The notes: generated by a model from the sequence alone, not told the origin. A DNA stretch of 64,000 bases from Desmospora activa DSM 45169 (GCF_003046315.1 NZ_PZZP01000001.1:310001-374000); one strand, 5' to 3'; shown: positions 50,396 to 59,739, counted from the stretch's first letter. Made by a program: numbers and translations.

Positions 50396-50731
50396 CTACT
50401 TATCTTCACGGCACACCTCCTTTTCTTGCAGTTCCTGCAAATAATCGTCCAAGCGGTCGAGTTTTTCGTCCCAGAGGCGGCGGAAAGAGTCCAGCCAAGT
50501 GTCCAGCTCTTGGAATGCCTGATGCCGCAATTTGTAGATTCGCCGATTAGCGACTGCATGTACTTCGACGATTTCGGCGTCACTAAGTATACGGAGATGT
50601 TTGGAAGCTTGTGGTTGGCGGAGCCCCAGTCGTTCGGTGATTTCACCCACTGTGTGGGGACCGCTACGTAAGAGCTCAACAATTTGTAATCGGTTAGGTT
50701 CAGCGAGCGCTTTCAACGTGGCTGTCTTCAC
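50396..50731 (-). CDS. ArsR-type HTH regulator
   Basis: 111 residues from GTG 50731 (GGGAGG 12 bases upstream); a frame extending to 50782 has no ribosome-binding site. Winged helix: TVGEITERLGLRQPQASKHL. There is no cysteine metal site in the recognition helix (no ELCVCD), consistent with the non-metal branch that pairs with AHSA1 proteins. A basic, Leu-rich C-terminal helix follows (RLWDEKLDRLDDYLQELQEK). Confidence 0.87.
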   Translation of the reverse strand: MKTATLKALAEPNRLQIVELLRSGPHTVGEITERLGLRQPQASKHLRILSDAEIVEVHAVANRRIYKLRHQAFQELDTWLDSFRRLWDEKLDRLDDYLQELQEKEVCREDK

Positions 50732-50972
50732 TTTCTTCCGCTTCCTCCCATCCGAATCGCATAAGCGAAACAAGGCTTTCACATTGATTTGACTTATGGT
50801 TCATCTTCAAAAAGGTTATCATCCTATACTTAGAATATAACCCGAAACGAATATTCCTGTAAAGGGATTAATAATGCCCAAAAAAGAAGAGAAAGTACCC
50901 CTTTTTAGCAAAGAAGTACTCTCTCCACTTTGAGGACAGCTTTGGCTATCCTCTTCCTGATCTTAGTTGCGA

Positions 50973-51155
50973 TTATCTGAAGCCGATATAAAACTTATCT
51001 CCGTGTAAGATTCGATCGTATGCGTACCATGCAGCAAGCCATTGTCCGTGGGCTTCGTTGGCCTCTTTTGGAATGTAGCGGACTGAGAAGTTCCCATCGC
51101 CTTTTCCAGCACCTTCTAGTAGATTGCAAATCTCACTGCGTTGCAGGTTCTCCTC
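50973..51155 (-). pseudogene. C-terminal relic of a NucA/NucB-type nuclease
   Basis: Minus strand: ENLQRSEICNLLEGAGKGDG, then NFSVRYIPKEANEAHGQW, then LAAWYAYDRILHGDKFYIGF and stop (50973-50975). It aligns with the end of the secreted nuclease at 15180-16586 (GNFSIRMISADDN, LGAWYAYDRIIDG). Only the last about 60 codons remain and no start exists. The G-to-A-like drift and loss of the CDE motif mark it as dead. The rest of the gap 50732-51223 is featureless. Confidence 0.72.
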
Positions 51156-51223
51156 TTTTTAAAGGTTTTTATTTAAGGATATCGAAATATTAGATCATGG
51201 GAAGAAAAAAGGAGGACATTCTG

Positions 51224-52579
51224 ATGAAAAGAAAAAAAACACTCGTCGTTAGTGCTGTCACTTCTATCGCCATTGCCAGTCTGTTAATCGGTTTCTCGGA
51301 CAGCAACACCCAAGCTCAGCCAGCAAAGAAAGAAGATCCTTATGAACTCTCTCCTGAAGTCCAGCAAGCTTACCAACAGTTGAATCAGCATGAGGCTATT
51401 CAACGAGGACTTGCATTTATCAAAGACGATCATGATCAAACGATTCAAGATCAAATTACCATTACTGAAATTCCGGCTCCCCCATTTAAAGAAGAGGAAC
51501 GGGCTAAATACTACATGAGTCGACTGCAAGAGCTCGGACTGGCAGATGTTCAACAGGATGAAGAAGGGAATGTCTTTGGTACGATTAAAGGAGTTGGGAA
51601 TGGACCGACGCTGTATGTTTCCGCTCATCTGGACACCGTATTCCCAGAAGGAACAGATACGAAAGTGAAGGAAAAGGACGGAAAATTGTACGCTCCAGGA
51701 ATCGGGGATGACGGACGTGGACTGGCCTCTCTTCTTTCGGTCGTTCGCGCATTCAAGGAATCGGGTGTACAACCCGTAGGGGACATCATCCTGGGTGGAA
51801 ACGTCGGCGAAGAAGGACTGGGCGATTTACGTGGAATGAAGTACTTCTTCAGTAAGCATCCCGAAGTGGATGGTTTTATCTCCATGGATGGTCTGGGTGC
51901 CTCTGAAATTACTTATCTGGCAACGGGTAGCCATCGATATGAGATTACATACAAGGGACCGGGAGGACACAGCTTCAATAGCTTTGGTTCTCCGAGTGCC
52001 ACTCATGCTATGGGGCGAGCCATTGCAGATATTGCCGATTTGAAAACGCCTTCTGATCCGAAGACCACCTTTACCGTCGGAACCGTAGAAGGAGGAACGT
52101 CGGTTAACGCTATTGCAGAGGAAGCGAAAATGCTCGTTGACATGCGTTCCAACGACGAAGAGGAACTCTTGAAGCTGGAGAAAAAAGTGTTGGCCATTGT
52201 GAAAGAAGCCGCTCAGAAGGAAAACAAGCGCTGGAATAGTGACGAGATGAAAGTCGATATCAAGCAGGTAGGGGATCGGCCAGCCGCTTCCCAGCCGAAG
52301 GACGCTACGATCATTCAGTCCGCTTGGGCATCCACCAGTTCCATTGAGCAGGAACCCAAATTAAAAGATCCCAGTAGCACCGATGCCAATTATCCGATGA
52401 GTTTGGGAATTCCTTCTCTCACTCTTGGTCAAGGTGGAAAAGGAGGAGGAGCTCATACCGTGGATGAATGGTTTGACCCCACCGATGCTTATCTTGGACC
52501 GCAACGGACGTACATGACCATTTTAGGCCTAGTCGGTGTGAAGGACGTTTTCCAGCCACTTCTTGAAAAACGGCAATGA
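51224..52579 (+). CDS. Secreted M20-family metallopeptidase
   Basis: 451 residues. ATG 51224 follows AAAAGGAGG. N-terminal signal peptide or anchor (SAVTSIAIASLLIGFSDSNTQA). Zinc ligands and catalytic residues of the M20 clan are visible: YVSAHLDTVFPEG (HxD), GIGDDGRGLASLL, GNVGEEGLGDLRG (EE), FISMDGLGASE, and the C-terminal GGAHTVDEWFD His. The central dimerisation (lid) domain includes GPGGHSFNSFGSPSATHAMG. It is probably an extracellular aminopeptidase or carboxypeptidase on small peptides. Confidence 0.88.
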   Translation: MKRKKTLVVSAVTSIAIASLLIGFSDSNTQAQPAKKEDPYELSPEVQQAYQQLNQHEAIQRGLAFIKDDHDQTIQDQITITEIPAPPFKEEERAKYYMSRLQELGLADVQQDEEGNVFGTIKGVGNGPTLYVSAHLDTVFPEGTDTKVKEKDGKLYAPGIGDDGRGLASLLSVVRAFKESGVQPVGDIILGGNVGEEGLGDLRGMKYFFSKHPEVDGFISMDGLGASEITYLATGSHRYEITYKGPGGHSFNSFGSPSATHAMGRAIADIADLKTPSDPKTTFTVGTVEGGTSVNAIAEEAKMLVDMRSNDEEELLKLEKKVLAIVKEAAQKENKRWNSDEMKVDIKQVGDRPAASQPKDATIIQSAWASTSSIEQEPKLKDPSSTDANYPMSLGIPSLTLGQGGKGGGAHTVDEWFDPTDAYLGPQRTYMTILGLVGVKDVFQPLLEKRQ

Positions 52580-52604
52580 GAAGGTGAAGGCTCATCTTCG
52601 ATTG

Positions 52605-52712
52605 GAAGGGGAGTAGAAGCCGTTTTTGCCGGGACGTATTTTCTGAAAGTGAGTAGGGAGACTCTTCTTTTACAGTTGCTGGCGGAGTTAGAGGTTTTGG
52701 ATGGAGAGTAAT
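52605..52712 (+). pseudogene. Degraded second copy of the yyaL-like gene
   Basis: Bases 52613-52662 closely match 47571-47625 of the yyaL-like gene (AGAAGCCGTTTTT, TATTTTCTGAAAGTGAGT) with a one-base deletion and point changes. Bases 52664-52700 match segments near 48780-48825 (GACTCTTCTTTTAC and AGTTGCTGGCG). So about 1.2 kb of the copy has been lost between them. Frame is broken. It shows there were once two paralogous yyaL-like genes here. Confidence 0.65.
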
Positions 52713-52722
52713 CACGCTGAAA

Positions 52723-52745
52723 ACCCCTGTCTACACGACAGGGGT
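52723..52745. terminator. Terminator hairpin
   Basis: ACCCCTGTC/GACAGGGGT with a 5-base loop, between the yyaL relic and the convergent ABC permease gene. Confidence 0.7.
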
Positions 52746-52780
52746 CATTTATTTCACAAGCTTATCTTTGAAGGCGAAAG

Positions 52781-54016
52781 TTATGCCTGCAAAATATCCT
52801 TCCGCTGAAAGCGGATAATCGACAGCAGCAAACCGACAATGGTCCAAGCGGCGAGAACGGCTAACCCTGCTCCCAGTGTGAAGGAGAATTCCAGATCTCG
52901 ACTCATCTCTCCCGTCCAGAGCAATGCGGGGTGAAGATAGAGAGAGAAGAGCCAAAACAGCCATTTTCCACTGCTGACCATCTGGGTGATAATGTTGCCG
53001 ACGATGACGATGCCGAATGCGACACCGGTGCTGACCATGGCTGATTGAAACCAAGTGGAAGTGAAAAAGGTAAGGGTAGCCACGGCCATCATTGCCAAGG
53101 CGAGCAATCCGATGCTTCCTAAGATGTATTCATATTGAGGGATGATCGATGCGTTGTCATAGTGTCCGATGGCGACGGTTTGGGGTGTACCCTCTATCAT
53201 TTGTTGTTCAAAGGTGTAGGTAACACCTACCATTTGTGGTTGATCCGCTCCTTCACCGCCAAACAACAGTAACTGAATTCCAAAAAGAATCGCACAAAAA
53301 GCTAGTGTAAGTACGACTGTCGCTGAAATTGCCACCAACCATTTTCCCAGCAGGATGGTAAAGCGGGAGACTGGGCGAACCAACAACAGTTTGATCGTGC
53401 CGCTGGTTGTTTCACCGGAAACCATATCCGCCACCAAAATCACGACCAACATCGGTAAAAAGACGAGCGAAGTAAAATAGAGCAGATCGGAGGTAGAGGC
53501 AAAAGCAGACCCTTCCCAATGTTGGAGCGGACGAATATTGTTGTCCAAGTGATACTGATTGAGCATAAGCGCCTGTTGGGCATAACTGTCGGTCTCACCC
53601 GCCTCCTCCATCTCTTTAATGGAAAGCTCCAATCCTTCTTTTTGCTCTGTTAATATCTTTTTCCAATCGCCATAGACCAGCTCCTGCTCCTCTTTTAAAG
53701 CGGGTTCCATGGAGGCGATCGATTCTTTTGCCAATTCGATCTCTTGCTTGATGTTATTTTCTTCTTCCTCCGGGACACCTTTCTTCAGTTGTTCCTGTAA
53801 GTCGGCCACTCGATCCTTATCCTGTTGCAAATACCGTTCTCTCGCCTCTAAGCTATTGTATTCCAGTCCATTTTGATATTGAGACCACGAAATATAGGAT
53901 AATCCGGCGAGGACAATTACGCCCAAAAGTAACGTTATCCACAAACGGCGGCGTCGCATCAGTTTCATCCATTCGTTTATATATACCCGTCCCAATTCCT
54001 GTACCCAGTTAAGCAT
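52781..54016 (-). CDS. ABC transporter permease with large extracytoplasmic coiled-coil loop
   Basis: 411 residues. ATG 54016 overlaps the ATPase stop by 8 bases and has AAAGGAG upstream. TM1 lies at about residues 25-45, then a long acidic, helical extracellular loop (ERYLQQDKDRVADLQEQLKK, SIASMEPALKEEQEL), then five membrane segments typical of ABC-2 permeases (LVFLPMLVVILVADMVSGE; KLLLVRPVSRFTILLGKWLV). It resembles NatB/YhaP-like exporters for peptides, antibiotics or sodium; the substrate is unknown. Confidence 0.85.
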   Translation of the reverse strand: MLNWVQELGRVYINEWMKLMRRRRLWITLLLGVIVLAGLSYISWSQYQNGLEYNSLEARERYLQQDKDRVADLQEQLKKGVPEEEENNIKQEIELAKESIASMEPALKEEQELVYGDWKKILTEQKEGLELSIKEMEEAGETDSYAQQALMLNQYHLDNNIRPLQHWEGSAFASTSDLLYFTSLVFLPMLVVILVADMVSGETTSGTIKLLLVRPVSRFTILLGKWLVAISATVVLTLAFCAILFGIQLLLFGGEGADQPQMVGVTYTFEQQMIEGTPQTVAIGHYDNASIIPQYEYILGSIGLLALAMMAVATLTFFTSTWFQSAMVSTGVAFGIVIVGNIITQMVSSGKWLFWLFSLYLHPALLWTGEMSRDLEFSFTLGAGLAVLAAWTIVGLLLSIIRFQRKDILQA

Positions 54017-54959
54017 CTTTTTCTTCTCCTTTCCCTGCGACGATTGCAGCCTCCCCTTCTTCACCGGTCATAGCCAGGAACGCTTCTTCAAGGGAACTTT
54101 TATCTTCTGCCACCCCATGGATATCTACATTGCTTTCCACCAGGAGGCGCACCATCGCGGGTACTTCTTTGTGATCGATGGTGATGAGCAGCTCATTTTT
54201 CCCTGCTTCGGTTGCTTCCTTGCCCCAGCTTTGCAAGATAGATTGGGCTAGGGGGAGCGATGAGACACACAGACGGTAGCGAGGTTCGGAATCCAACAGT
54301 TCGGTTACCGCTTTTTCGGTAAGGATTTTACCTTGGTTTAAAACAGCGACACGATCACACATCTGCTGGATTTCACTCAACATATGACTGGAAATAAAAA
54401 CGGACATGCCGTCAGCAGCCAGATTACGGATCAATTGGCGAAATTCACGGATACCGGCAGGATCAAGGCCATTCGTCGGCTCATCCAGCACTAGCAAACG
54501 GGGCTGAGCCAACAATGCCTGCGCCACCCCTAAGCGCTGCCGCATCCCGAGGGAATAGCGCTTCACCAGATCATCGAGACGATCAGAGAGCCCGACGATT
54601 TCCGCTACTTCATCGATGCGTGGTTTTATTTTTTTACGAGGAATCCCGGTGAGACGAGCGTAGTGAAGAAGGTTTTGCCGTCCGCTCAAATAGGAGTAAG
54701 TCTCCGGATTCTCCACAATCGTCCCCACGGAGCGGAGCGCTTCGCGGCGCTCTTTTTGGATATCGTGGCCACAGATGTGGATCTGGCCGGCGGTCGGTTT
54801 GATTAAGCCCACAATCATGCGGATGGTGGTGGTTTTGCCGGCACCGTTGGGACCGAGAAAGCCATACACTTCACCGGGTTCCACCGTCATGGCGATATCC
54901 TGCACCAGTGTGCGGGAGCCGATTCGTTTGCTGACTCCATCGAGGGATAAAACGGTCAT
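54009..54959 (-). CDS. ABC transporter ATP-binding protein
   Basis: 316 residues. Walker A GFLGPNGAGKTTTIRMIVG, Q-loop GTIVENPETYSYL, signature YSLGMRQRLGVAQALL, Walker B RLLVLDEPTNGLDP, H-loop SSHML. The C-terminal about 100 residues form a DUF4162-like regulatory tail. It is translationally coupled to the downstream permease, making an exporter pair. Separated by about 190 bases from the Ytr-type operon upstream on the same strand. Confidence 0.92.
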   Translation of the reverse strand: MTVLSLDGVSKRIGSRTLVQDIAMTVEPGEVYGFLGPNGAGKTTTIRMIVGLIKPTAGQIHICGHDIQKERREALRSVGTIVENPETYSYLSGRQNLLHYARLTGIPRKKIKPRIDEVAEIVGLSDRLDDLVKRYSLGMRQRLGVAQALLAQPRLLVLDEPTNGLDPAGIREFRQLIRNLAADGMSVFISSHMLSEIQQMCDRVAVLNQGKILTEKAVTELLDSEPRYRLCVSSLPLAQSILQSWGKEATEAGKNELLITIDHKEVPAMVRLLVESNVDIHGVAEDKSSLEEAFLAMTGEEGEAAIVAGKGEEKDA

Positions 54960-55145
54960 GTGTGATCTTCCTTTCTATAAAGGCATGATAAATTTATCGA
55001 ACCAGCGGTGATGATCGAATGGGTCGGTCCGGTTTGGGCAGCGGGGCTCGTTTGCTCCTACTGACCAGTTAATAGGAACGTGCATTATAATCCCTACCCG
55101 TAGCCAACGAGGCAATCGATGTGTGAATTAGTCAGTGGTCCAGAG

Positions 55146-56177
55146 TTACGTTTCTTTGGCTTGAGAACTGTTTCGCCACAAGCGGTATGCGATCAAGCCG
55201 AGAACAACACCGGCCAAAAATATCGGAAAGGTTGTATGCAGGCGAGTGAAAAAAATTGGGTAGACGATCATCGCTAAAATCCCCCCTGCGATAGGGATCA
55301 AAATTGCACCCAGTTGCCAGGTGGTTCCCCATATCAATAGTTGCGGTTGTCCATTGTTTTCAAAGGGATTCCGTACAAAAATCCAACGCGATAAAAAGAA
55401 GAGAATTACTGTTACAACGAGAAAGAGCGGGGGTTTCCACCAAGGACCAGAGCTTCCTCGATACCAATGGAGGGCATGATCAAGGCTGATATTGCGCTCA
55501 ATCTCCCACAGTACCTTAATCACCCAATAATTTACCTCAAAGTATGACATGGCGAATTTACGAAGCAATATGGGCCAAAAGAACAACCCAAGTGCCGCGA
55601 TGCCAGCGACAATCGGATGTCCCGTCCAGGTGGCGGCAAAAAAACCGATGGCAAATGTCACCAGCAGTATCGGTGTAACAAAAGCGAACCACAACAAGCC
55701 ATCCATAGAAGAATAGACCGCTGGTAACACCAACTGCATCACTAAGACAAAAAGAAGATTGAAGATCATCGCCGCTAGTACCGATCCAGCACCCAACAGA
55801 AACTTGACGGTTATGATTTGATCCCGGGTAAAAGGGGCGGCAGACAGAAAGGAGTATGTGTCAGGTGTACGCTCTTGAGCGACCAACCAGACACCAAAAA
55901 GAAGCACAGGCAGCAACAGGTCAAGGGAGGGGGAATTAAAAAGAAAAGAGTATTTGACATAGTTGCTAGGTACAATCACTTCCAACACTTCATATGACCA
56001 AGCGATACTTCGCTCGACCCCTTTCCATTCGGCGGGATAAGGATCATTGACTAAAAATTTGAGGGCGACCTCTCCAATGGGCTTCCATGTCAATATAGTC
56101 GATAGAATCAGTAACCACCACCGATTCTGACGCCACTCCTTCCACCACAAAGCTTTAGACGAGTTGACGGAAAGCAT
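55146..56177 (-). CDS. ABC-2 type permease (YtrC/D-like)
   Basis: 343 residues with about eight transmembrane segments. ATG 56177 lies inside the end of the ATPase gene (23-base overlap), with GGAGG upstream. The N-terminal SKALWWKEWRQNRWWLLILS and the segment WLVAQERTPDTYSFLSAAPF match YtrC/YtrD permeases of the Bacillus ytrABCDEF operon, induced by lipid-II-binding and other cell-wall antibiotics. Confidence 0.82.
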   Translation of the reverse strand: MLSVNSSKALWWKEWRQNRWWLLILSTILTWKPIGEVALKFLVNDPYPAEWKGVERSIAWSYEVLEVIVPSNYVKYSFLFNSPSLDLLLPVLLFGVWLVAQERTPDTYSFLSAAPFTRDQIITVKFLLGAGSVLAAMIFNLLFVLVMQLVLPAVYSSMDGLLWFAFVTPILLVTFAIGFFAATWTGHPIVAGIAALGLFFWPILLRKFAMSYFEVNYWVIKVLWEIERNISLDHALHWYRGSSGPWWKPPLFLVVTVILFFLSRWIFVRNPFENNGQPQLLIWGTTWQLGAILIPIAGGILAMIVYPIFFTRLHTTFPIFLAGVVLGLIAYRLWRNSSQAKET

Positions 56178-57072
56178 CGCCGTATCCCTCCTTCCCGGTA
56201 TGGTGGATAAAGATTTCCTCCAGCGTAAGGGGGAGGCTTTCCATATACAGAGGATTGTGCTCGTTTAATTGTTTCATTGCTACCTGGATGTCGCCGTCGA
56301 TGATCAAGGTGTGTACACTGCCCTGATTTTCACAATGGAGCAACTGGGACCACTCCTTCACTTCAGCAGGCAATCCCTCGGGAAAGACGGCTTGGATCTT
56401 GCGGGAGTGCGCCTTTAGCTCTTCTAAGTGACGAGACCAAAGAATTTGTCCTCGATACAGGACAGCCACATGATCGGCGATCCGCTCCAACTCTCCCAGA
56501 TGGTGTGTCGCCAGCAAAACCGTAGTCTCTCCAGTGGCGACCTCCTCCAGGATTAGGCGATATACCTGCTGTTTAATGACCGCATCAAGACCGCTAGTCG
56601 GCTCATCTAACACAAGCAGCTGTGGACGGATAGAGAGTGCTAGAATTAGTGCTAGTTGCATTTTCATCCCCTTGGAGAGCGATCGGGTCCACTTTTTTAA
56701 GGGGATTTGAAATTGATCGATCAAGGTGCGACAGCGTTCCCTATCCCAACCTTCATAGGTTTTCGCGTAAAAAGCGATCAGTTCTTCCACCCGGAAAAAA
56801 GGATAAAATATCGGCTGGTCGGTTACAAATCCCACCCGTTGCCGCAGATGGGTTGTCGCTTCTGATACCGTTTCACCAAAGAGACGGGCTTCTCCGGAAG
56901 TGGGAAGGATGGACCCCATCAGCATGCGAATCAGCGTACTTTTTCCGGCACCGTTTGGTCCCAATAAGCCATAAATACTTCCTTTCTCCACTTGTAGATT
57001 GACGTGATCCACTACGGATGTCCCCTGATAAGTTTTCGTCAAATGAACCGTTTCAACTGTCCAGCTACTCAT
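56155..57072 (-). CDS. ytrB: ABC transporter ATP-binding protein (YtrB-like)
   Basis: 305 residues. ATG 57072 overlaps the GntR stop by 8 bases; GGAGG is upstream. Walker A GLLGPNGAGKSTLIRMLMG, signature RSLSKGMKMQLALILAL, Walker B QLLVLDEPTSGLDA, H-loop ATHHLGE. The SLSKGMKMQ signature is typical of the YtrB branch. Partner permease is the overlapping downstream gene. Confidence 0.9.
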   Translation of the reverse strand: MSSWTVETVHLTKTYQGTSVVDHVNLQVEKGSIYGLLGPNGAGKSTLIRMLMGSILPTSGEARLFGETVSEATTHLRQRVGFVTDQPIFYPFFRVEELIAFYAKTYEGWDRERCRTLIDQFQIPLKKWTRSLSKGMKMQLALILALSIRPQLLVLDEPTSGLDAVIKQQVYRLILEEVATGETTVLLATHHLGELERIADHVAVLYRGQILWSRHLEELKAHSRKIQAVFPEGLPAEVKEWSQLLHCENQGSVHTLIIDGDIQVAMKQLNEHNPLYMESLPLTLEEIFIHHTGKEGYGDAFRQLV

Positions 57073-57466
57073 GCACCCGCCTCCTCTCTCGATACCAATC
57101 GCGTATGATCTCCTCAATAAACGAAACGAACTCCTCTTCATCCATGTCTAAATAGTGAGCTTCTACCAGGATGGGTTCCAATTTCTCCTTTAACATTGCC
57201 TTTTTATCCTCCCGGCTTCCGCGAACGGATTGAGCGGCGATAAATGTTCCCCGGCCGCGCAGTGTTTCAATGATTCCCTCTCGTTCCAGCTCCCGATACG
57301 ATTTGGCGATGGTGTTGGGATTGACGCGAATCATCCCCGCCAAATCCCGCACCGAAGGCAACCGATCCCCTTCTGTTAAAATGCCTTTGGCGACGGCGGT
57401 TTTTACATTATGTATCAATTGTTGATACAGCGGTGTTTCTTGACGAGGATCAACGTCAAACCACAT
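57065..57466 (-). CDS. ytrA: GntR family regulator, YtrA subfamily
   Basis: 133 residues. ATG 57466 follows AAAGGGGG at 7 bases; a longer frame is unsupported. Short GntR protein with winged helix RLPSVRDLAGMIRVNPNTIA and a small C-terminal helical region, the YtrA arrangement. It heads an overlapping operon with an ABC transporter, as in Bacillus ytrABC. A palindrome in its promoter is the likely operator. Confidence 0.9.
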   Translation of the reverse strand: MWFDVDPRQETPLYQQLIHNVKTAVAKGILTEGDRLPSVRDLAGMIRVNPNTIAKSYRELEREGIIETLRGRGTFIAAQSVRGSREDKKAMLKEKLEPILVEAHYLDMDEEEFVSFIEEIIRDWYRERRRVHE

Positions 57467-57509
57467 GGGTGTTCCCCCTTTCGCTACCGGGATCATCATG
57501 TGTATGATT

Positions 57510-57545
57510 TGTATTAATTGTACTATGTTAAGTAGTACAATAATC
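57510..57545 (-). promoter_or_regulatory. YtrA operator and operon promoter
   Basis: TTGTACTA (57518-57525) and TAGTACAA (57533-57540) are perfect inverted arms 7 bases apart. On the minus strand TTGTAC forms a -35 and TAATAC, 18 bases on, a -10, so the operator covers the -35 and spacer. Confidence 0.68.
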
Positions 57546-57673
57546 ATCTAACCGTATTTCTCACCCCTTGTCAAGAAATCATGTGCCTTCATTTTTCGGT
57601 TGAAAATGGTTGGAAGGTAAGGGTACGATGAAATCATGAGTCTGTTTGTCTTTTATCTTGAGGGGGAATTGAG

Positions 57674-59179
57674 ATGGAAGCGAAGTTGAAGGAATTAAAA
57701 AAACGATTGACAGAAGTTTATGACTTGCAGTGTGCAGCCTCATTACTATACTGGGATCAGTCTACCTACATGCCGTCGGGGGGAGCGACAGCGCGCGGTC
57801 GGCAGACGGCACTTGTCGAACAGCTGGCTCATGAAAAGCTGACTGATCCTGCGGTGGGACGTCTGCTGGAGGAGTTACAATCCTACGGGGAGAGTTTGCC
57901 CTATGATTCCGATGATGCCGCCATCTTGCGTATAGCGCGAAAAAATTATGAGCGGGCAACAAAGGTACCCTCCGATTTTATGGCAGCGATGAGCAACCAT
58001 TTTGCCGATACATACCAAGTGTGGACACAGGCACGTCCCGCCAACGACTTTTCCATGGTAGAGCCGTATCTGGAGAAGACGTTGGAGTACAGCCGACGAT
58101 TTGCGGATTACTTTGAATACGATCATATTGCCGATCCCTTGATCGATTATTATGCAGAGGAAGGGCTGAAGACCGAGACCATCCGTGCGCTCTTTACCGA
58201 CTTGCGGGAGCAGTTGGTGCCCTTGGTCAAACAGGTAACCGAGCGGAAACCGCTGGATGATGCTTGTTTGCGGCGCCATTTTCCTGAGCAGCAACAGTGG
58301 GATTTTGGTGTGAAAGTCATTAAGCAGTTGGGCTATGATTTTCAGCGGGGACGCCAGGATAAAACTCATCATCCGTTTATGACGAAATTTTCTTTGGGTG
58401 ATGTTCGCATCACCACCCGCTTCAAGGAGAATGATTTAGGTGAAGGGCTCTTTAGCACCATCCACGAAGCGGGTCATGCCATGTATGAACAGGGAATCCG
58501 CATGGAGTTGGAGGGAACGCCGCTGGCCGGTGGAACGTCTTCCGGGGTACACGAGAGCCAGTCCCGCTTGTGGGAAAATATCGTCGGCCGCAGCCGCGGA
58601 TTTTGGCAGCATTTTTATCCGCAACTGCAGGAAACGTTCCCGCAGCAATTGAAAAACGTGGATCTAGACACGTTTTACCGTGCCATTAACCGGATAGAAC
58701 CCTCGCTGATCCGGACCAGTGCCGATGAGTTGACCTATAATCTGCATGTGATGATTCGGTTTGATCTGGAGTTGGCTATGCTGGAAGGAAAACTGGCAAT
58801 CAAGGATTTGCCGGAAGCGTGGCGCGAACGCTACAAGAGCGATTTAGGCGTTTTTGATTCGGGAGATCAGGATGGTGTGCTGCAAGATGTTCACTGGCAC
58901 TTTGGACCCATCGGAGGCATGTTCCAGGGTTATACTTTGGGCAATATCTTAAGTGCACAGTATTATGAGGCTGCGCTAAAAGCTCATCCGGAGATTCCAG
59001 ACCAGACCCGCCAAGGGGAGTTCTCTACTCTGCACCGTTGGTTAAGGGAAAATATCTACCAGCACGGTGCCAAATACGGCGCACTGGAATTGACGGAGCG
59101 CGCTACCGGTTCTTCGCTTACCATCGATCCTTATATGCGCTATCTAAAAACAAAATTCGGCGAGCTTTACTCCCTATAA
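57674..59179 (+). CDS. Thermostable carboxypeptidase 1 (family M32)
   Basis: 501 residues, full length. ATG 57674 follows GAGGGGG. M32 zinc motif HEAGHAMYEQG (HExxH) and the conserved downstream GVHESQSRLWENIVGRS, EPSLIRTSADELTYNLH, and GMFQGYTLGN are all present. It removes C-terminal residues (not Pro) from peptides in the cytosol. Monocistronic, with a strong terminator. Confidence 0.93.
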   Translation: MEAKLKELKKRLTEVYDLQCAASLLYWDQSTYMPSGGATARGRQTALVEQLAHEKLTDPAVGRLLEELQSYGESLPYDSDDAAILRIARKNYERATKVPSDFMAAMSNHFADTYQVWTQARPANDFSMVEPYLEKTLEYSRRFADYFEYDHIADPLIDYYAEEGLKTETIRALFTDLREQLVPLVKQVTERKPLDDACLRRHFPEQQQWDFGVKVIKQLGYDFQRGRQDKTHHPFMTKFSLGDVRITTRFKENDLGEGLFSTIHEAGHAMYEQGIRMELEGTPLAGGTSSGVHESQSRLWENIVGRSRGFWQHFYPQLQETFPQQLKNVDLDTFYRAINRIEPSLIRTSADELTYNLHVMIRFDLELAMLEGKLAIKDLPEAWRERYKSDLGVFDSGDQDGVLQDVHWHFGPIGGMFQGYTLGNILSAQYYEAALKAHPEIPDQTRQGEFSTLHRWLRENIYQHGAKYGALELTERATGSSLTIDPYMRYLKTKFGELYSL

Positions 59180-59200
59180 AAAACGAATACGTCCACAAAC

Positions 59201-59240
59201 AAGCAGCCTGATCGTCCTTTTTATCGATCAGGCTGCTTTT
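59201..59240 (+). terminator. Terminator of the M32 gene
   Basis: Fourteen-base stem AAGCAGCCTGATCG and complement, 10-base loop, Ts. Confidence 0.88.
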
Positions 59241-59281
59241 GATCATGATACACTGGGAAAACAAGACAAGGAGGGTTTCTG

Positions 59282-59731
59282 ATGGCACAACACCATTTTC
59301 ACTTAACCGCCCAATGGGAAGGAGGACGCAACGGCACCGGTACGATCGATGCTGGGAATCTGAAAAGTGTGATCTCCATCCCGAAGGAGATGCGGGGGCC
59401 GGGAGTGGGAACCAATCCCGATGAGATGTTGATCGGTTCAGCAGCTACATGTTATTTGATCACACTGGCGGCGATGTTGGAGCGTCAGAATATCCCGGTG
59501 CAGGAGTTGTCACTGAAAACCGAAGGAGTGGTACGGGAGGAGAGAGGGTTAAAGTTTGAGCGTATCACCCATCGTCCACAGGTGATTCTGGCCTCTTCCG
59601 CTACCGCTGATCAGCGGAAACAAACGGAAGCGGCGACAGAACGAGCAGAGCGACACTGTATGATCTCCAATGCTCTTCGCGGCAATGTGGAGTTGGCCGT
59701 AGAGGCGAATATATCGACGGTAACGGATTAA
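59282..59731 (+). CDS. OsmC/Ohr family peroxiredoxin-like protein
   Basis: 149 residues. Peroxidatic Cys in GSAATCYLITLAAM and resolving Cys in ERAERHCMISNAL; the N-terminal beta strands HFHLTAQWEGGRNGTGTI are of the YhfA/OsmC type. It reduces organic hydroperoxides using dithiols. AAGGAGG precedes ATG 59282. No OhrR is adjacent. Confidence 0.9.
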   Translation: MAQHHFHLTAQWEGGRNGTGTIDAGNLKSVISIPKEMRGPGVGTNPDEMLIGSAATCYLITLAAMLERQNIPVQELSLKTEGVVREERGLKFERITHRPQVILASSATADQRKQTEAATERAERHCMISNALRGNVELAVEANISTVTD

Positions 59732-59739
59732 AGTGGTAT

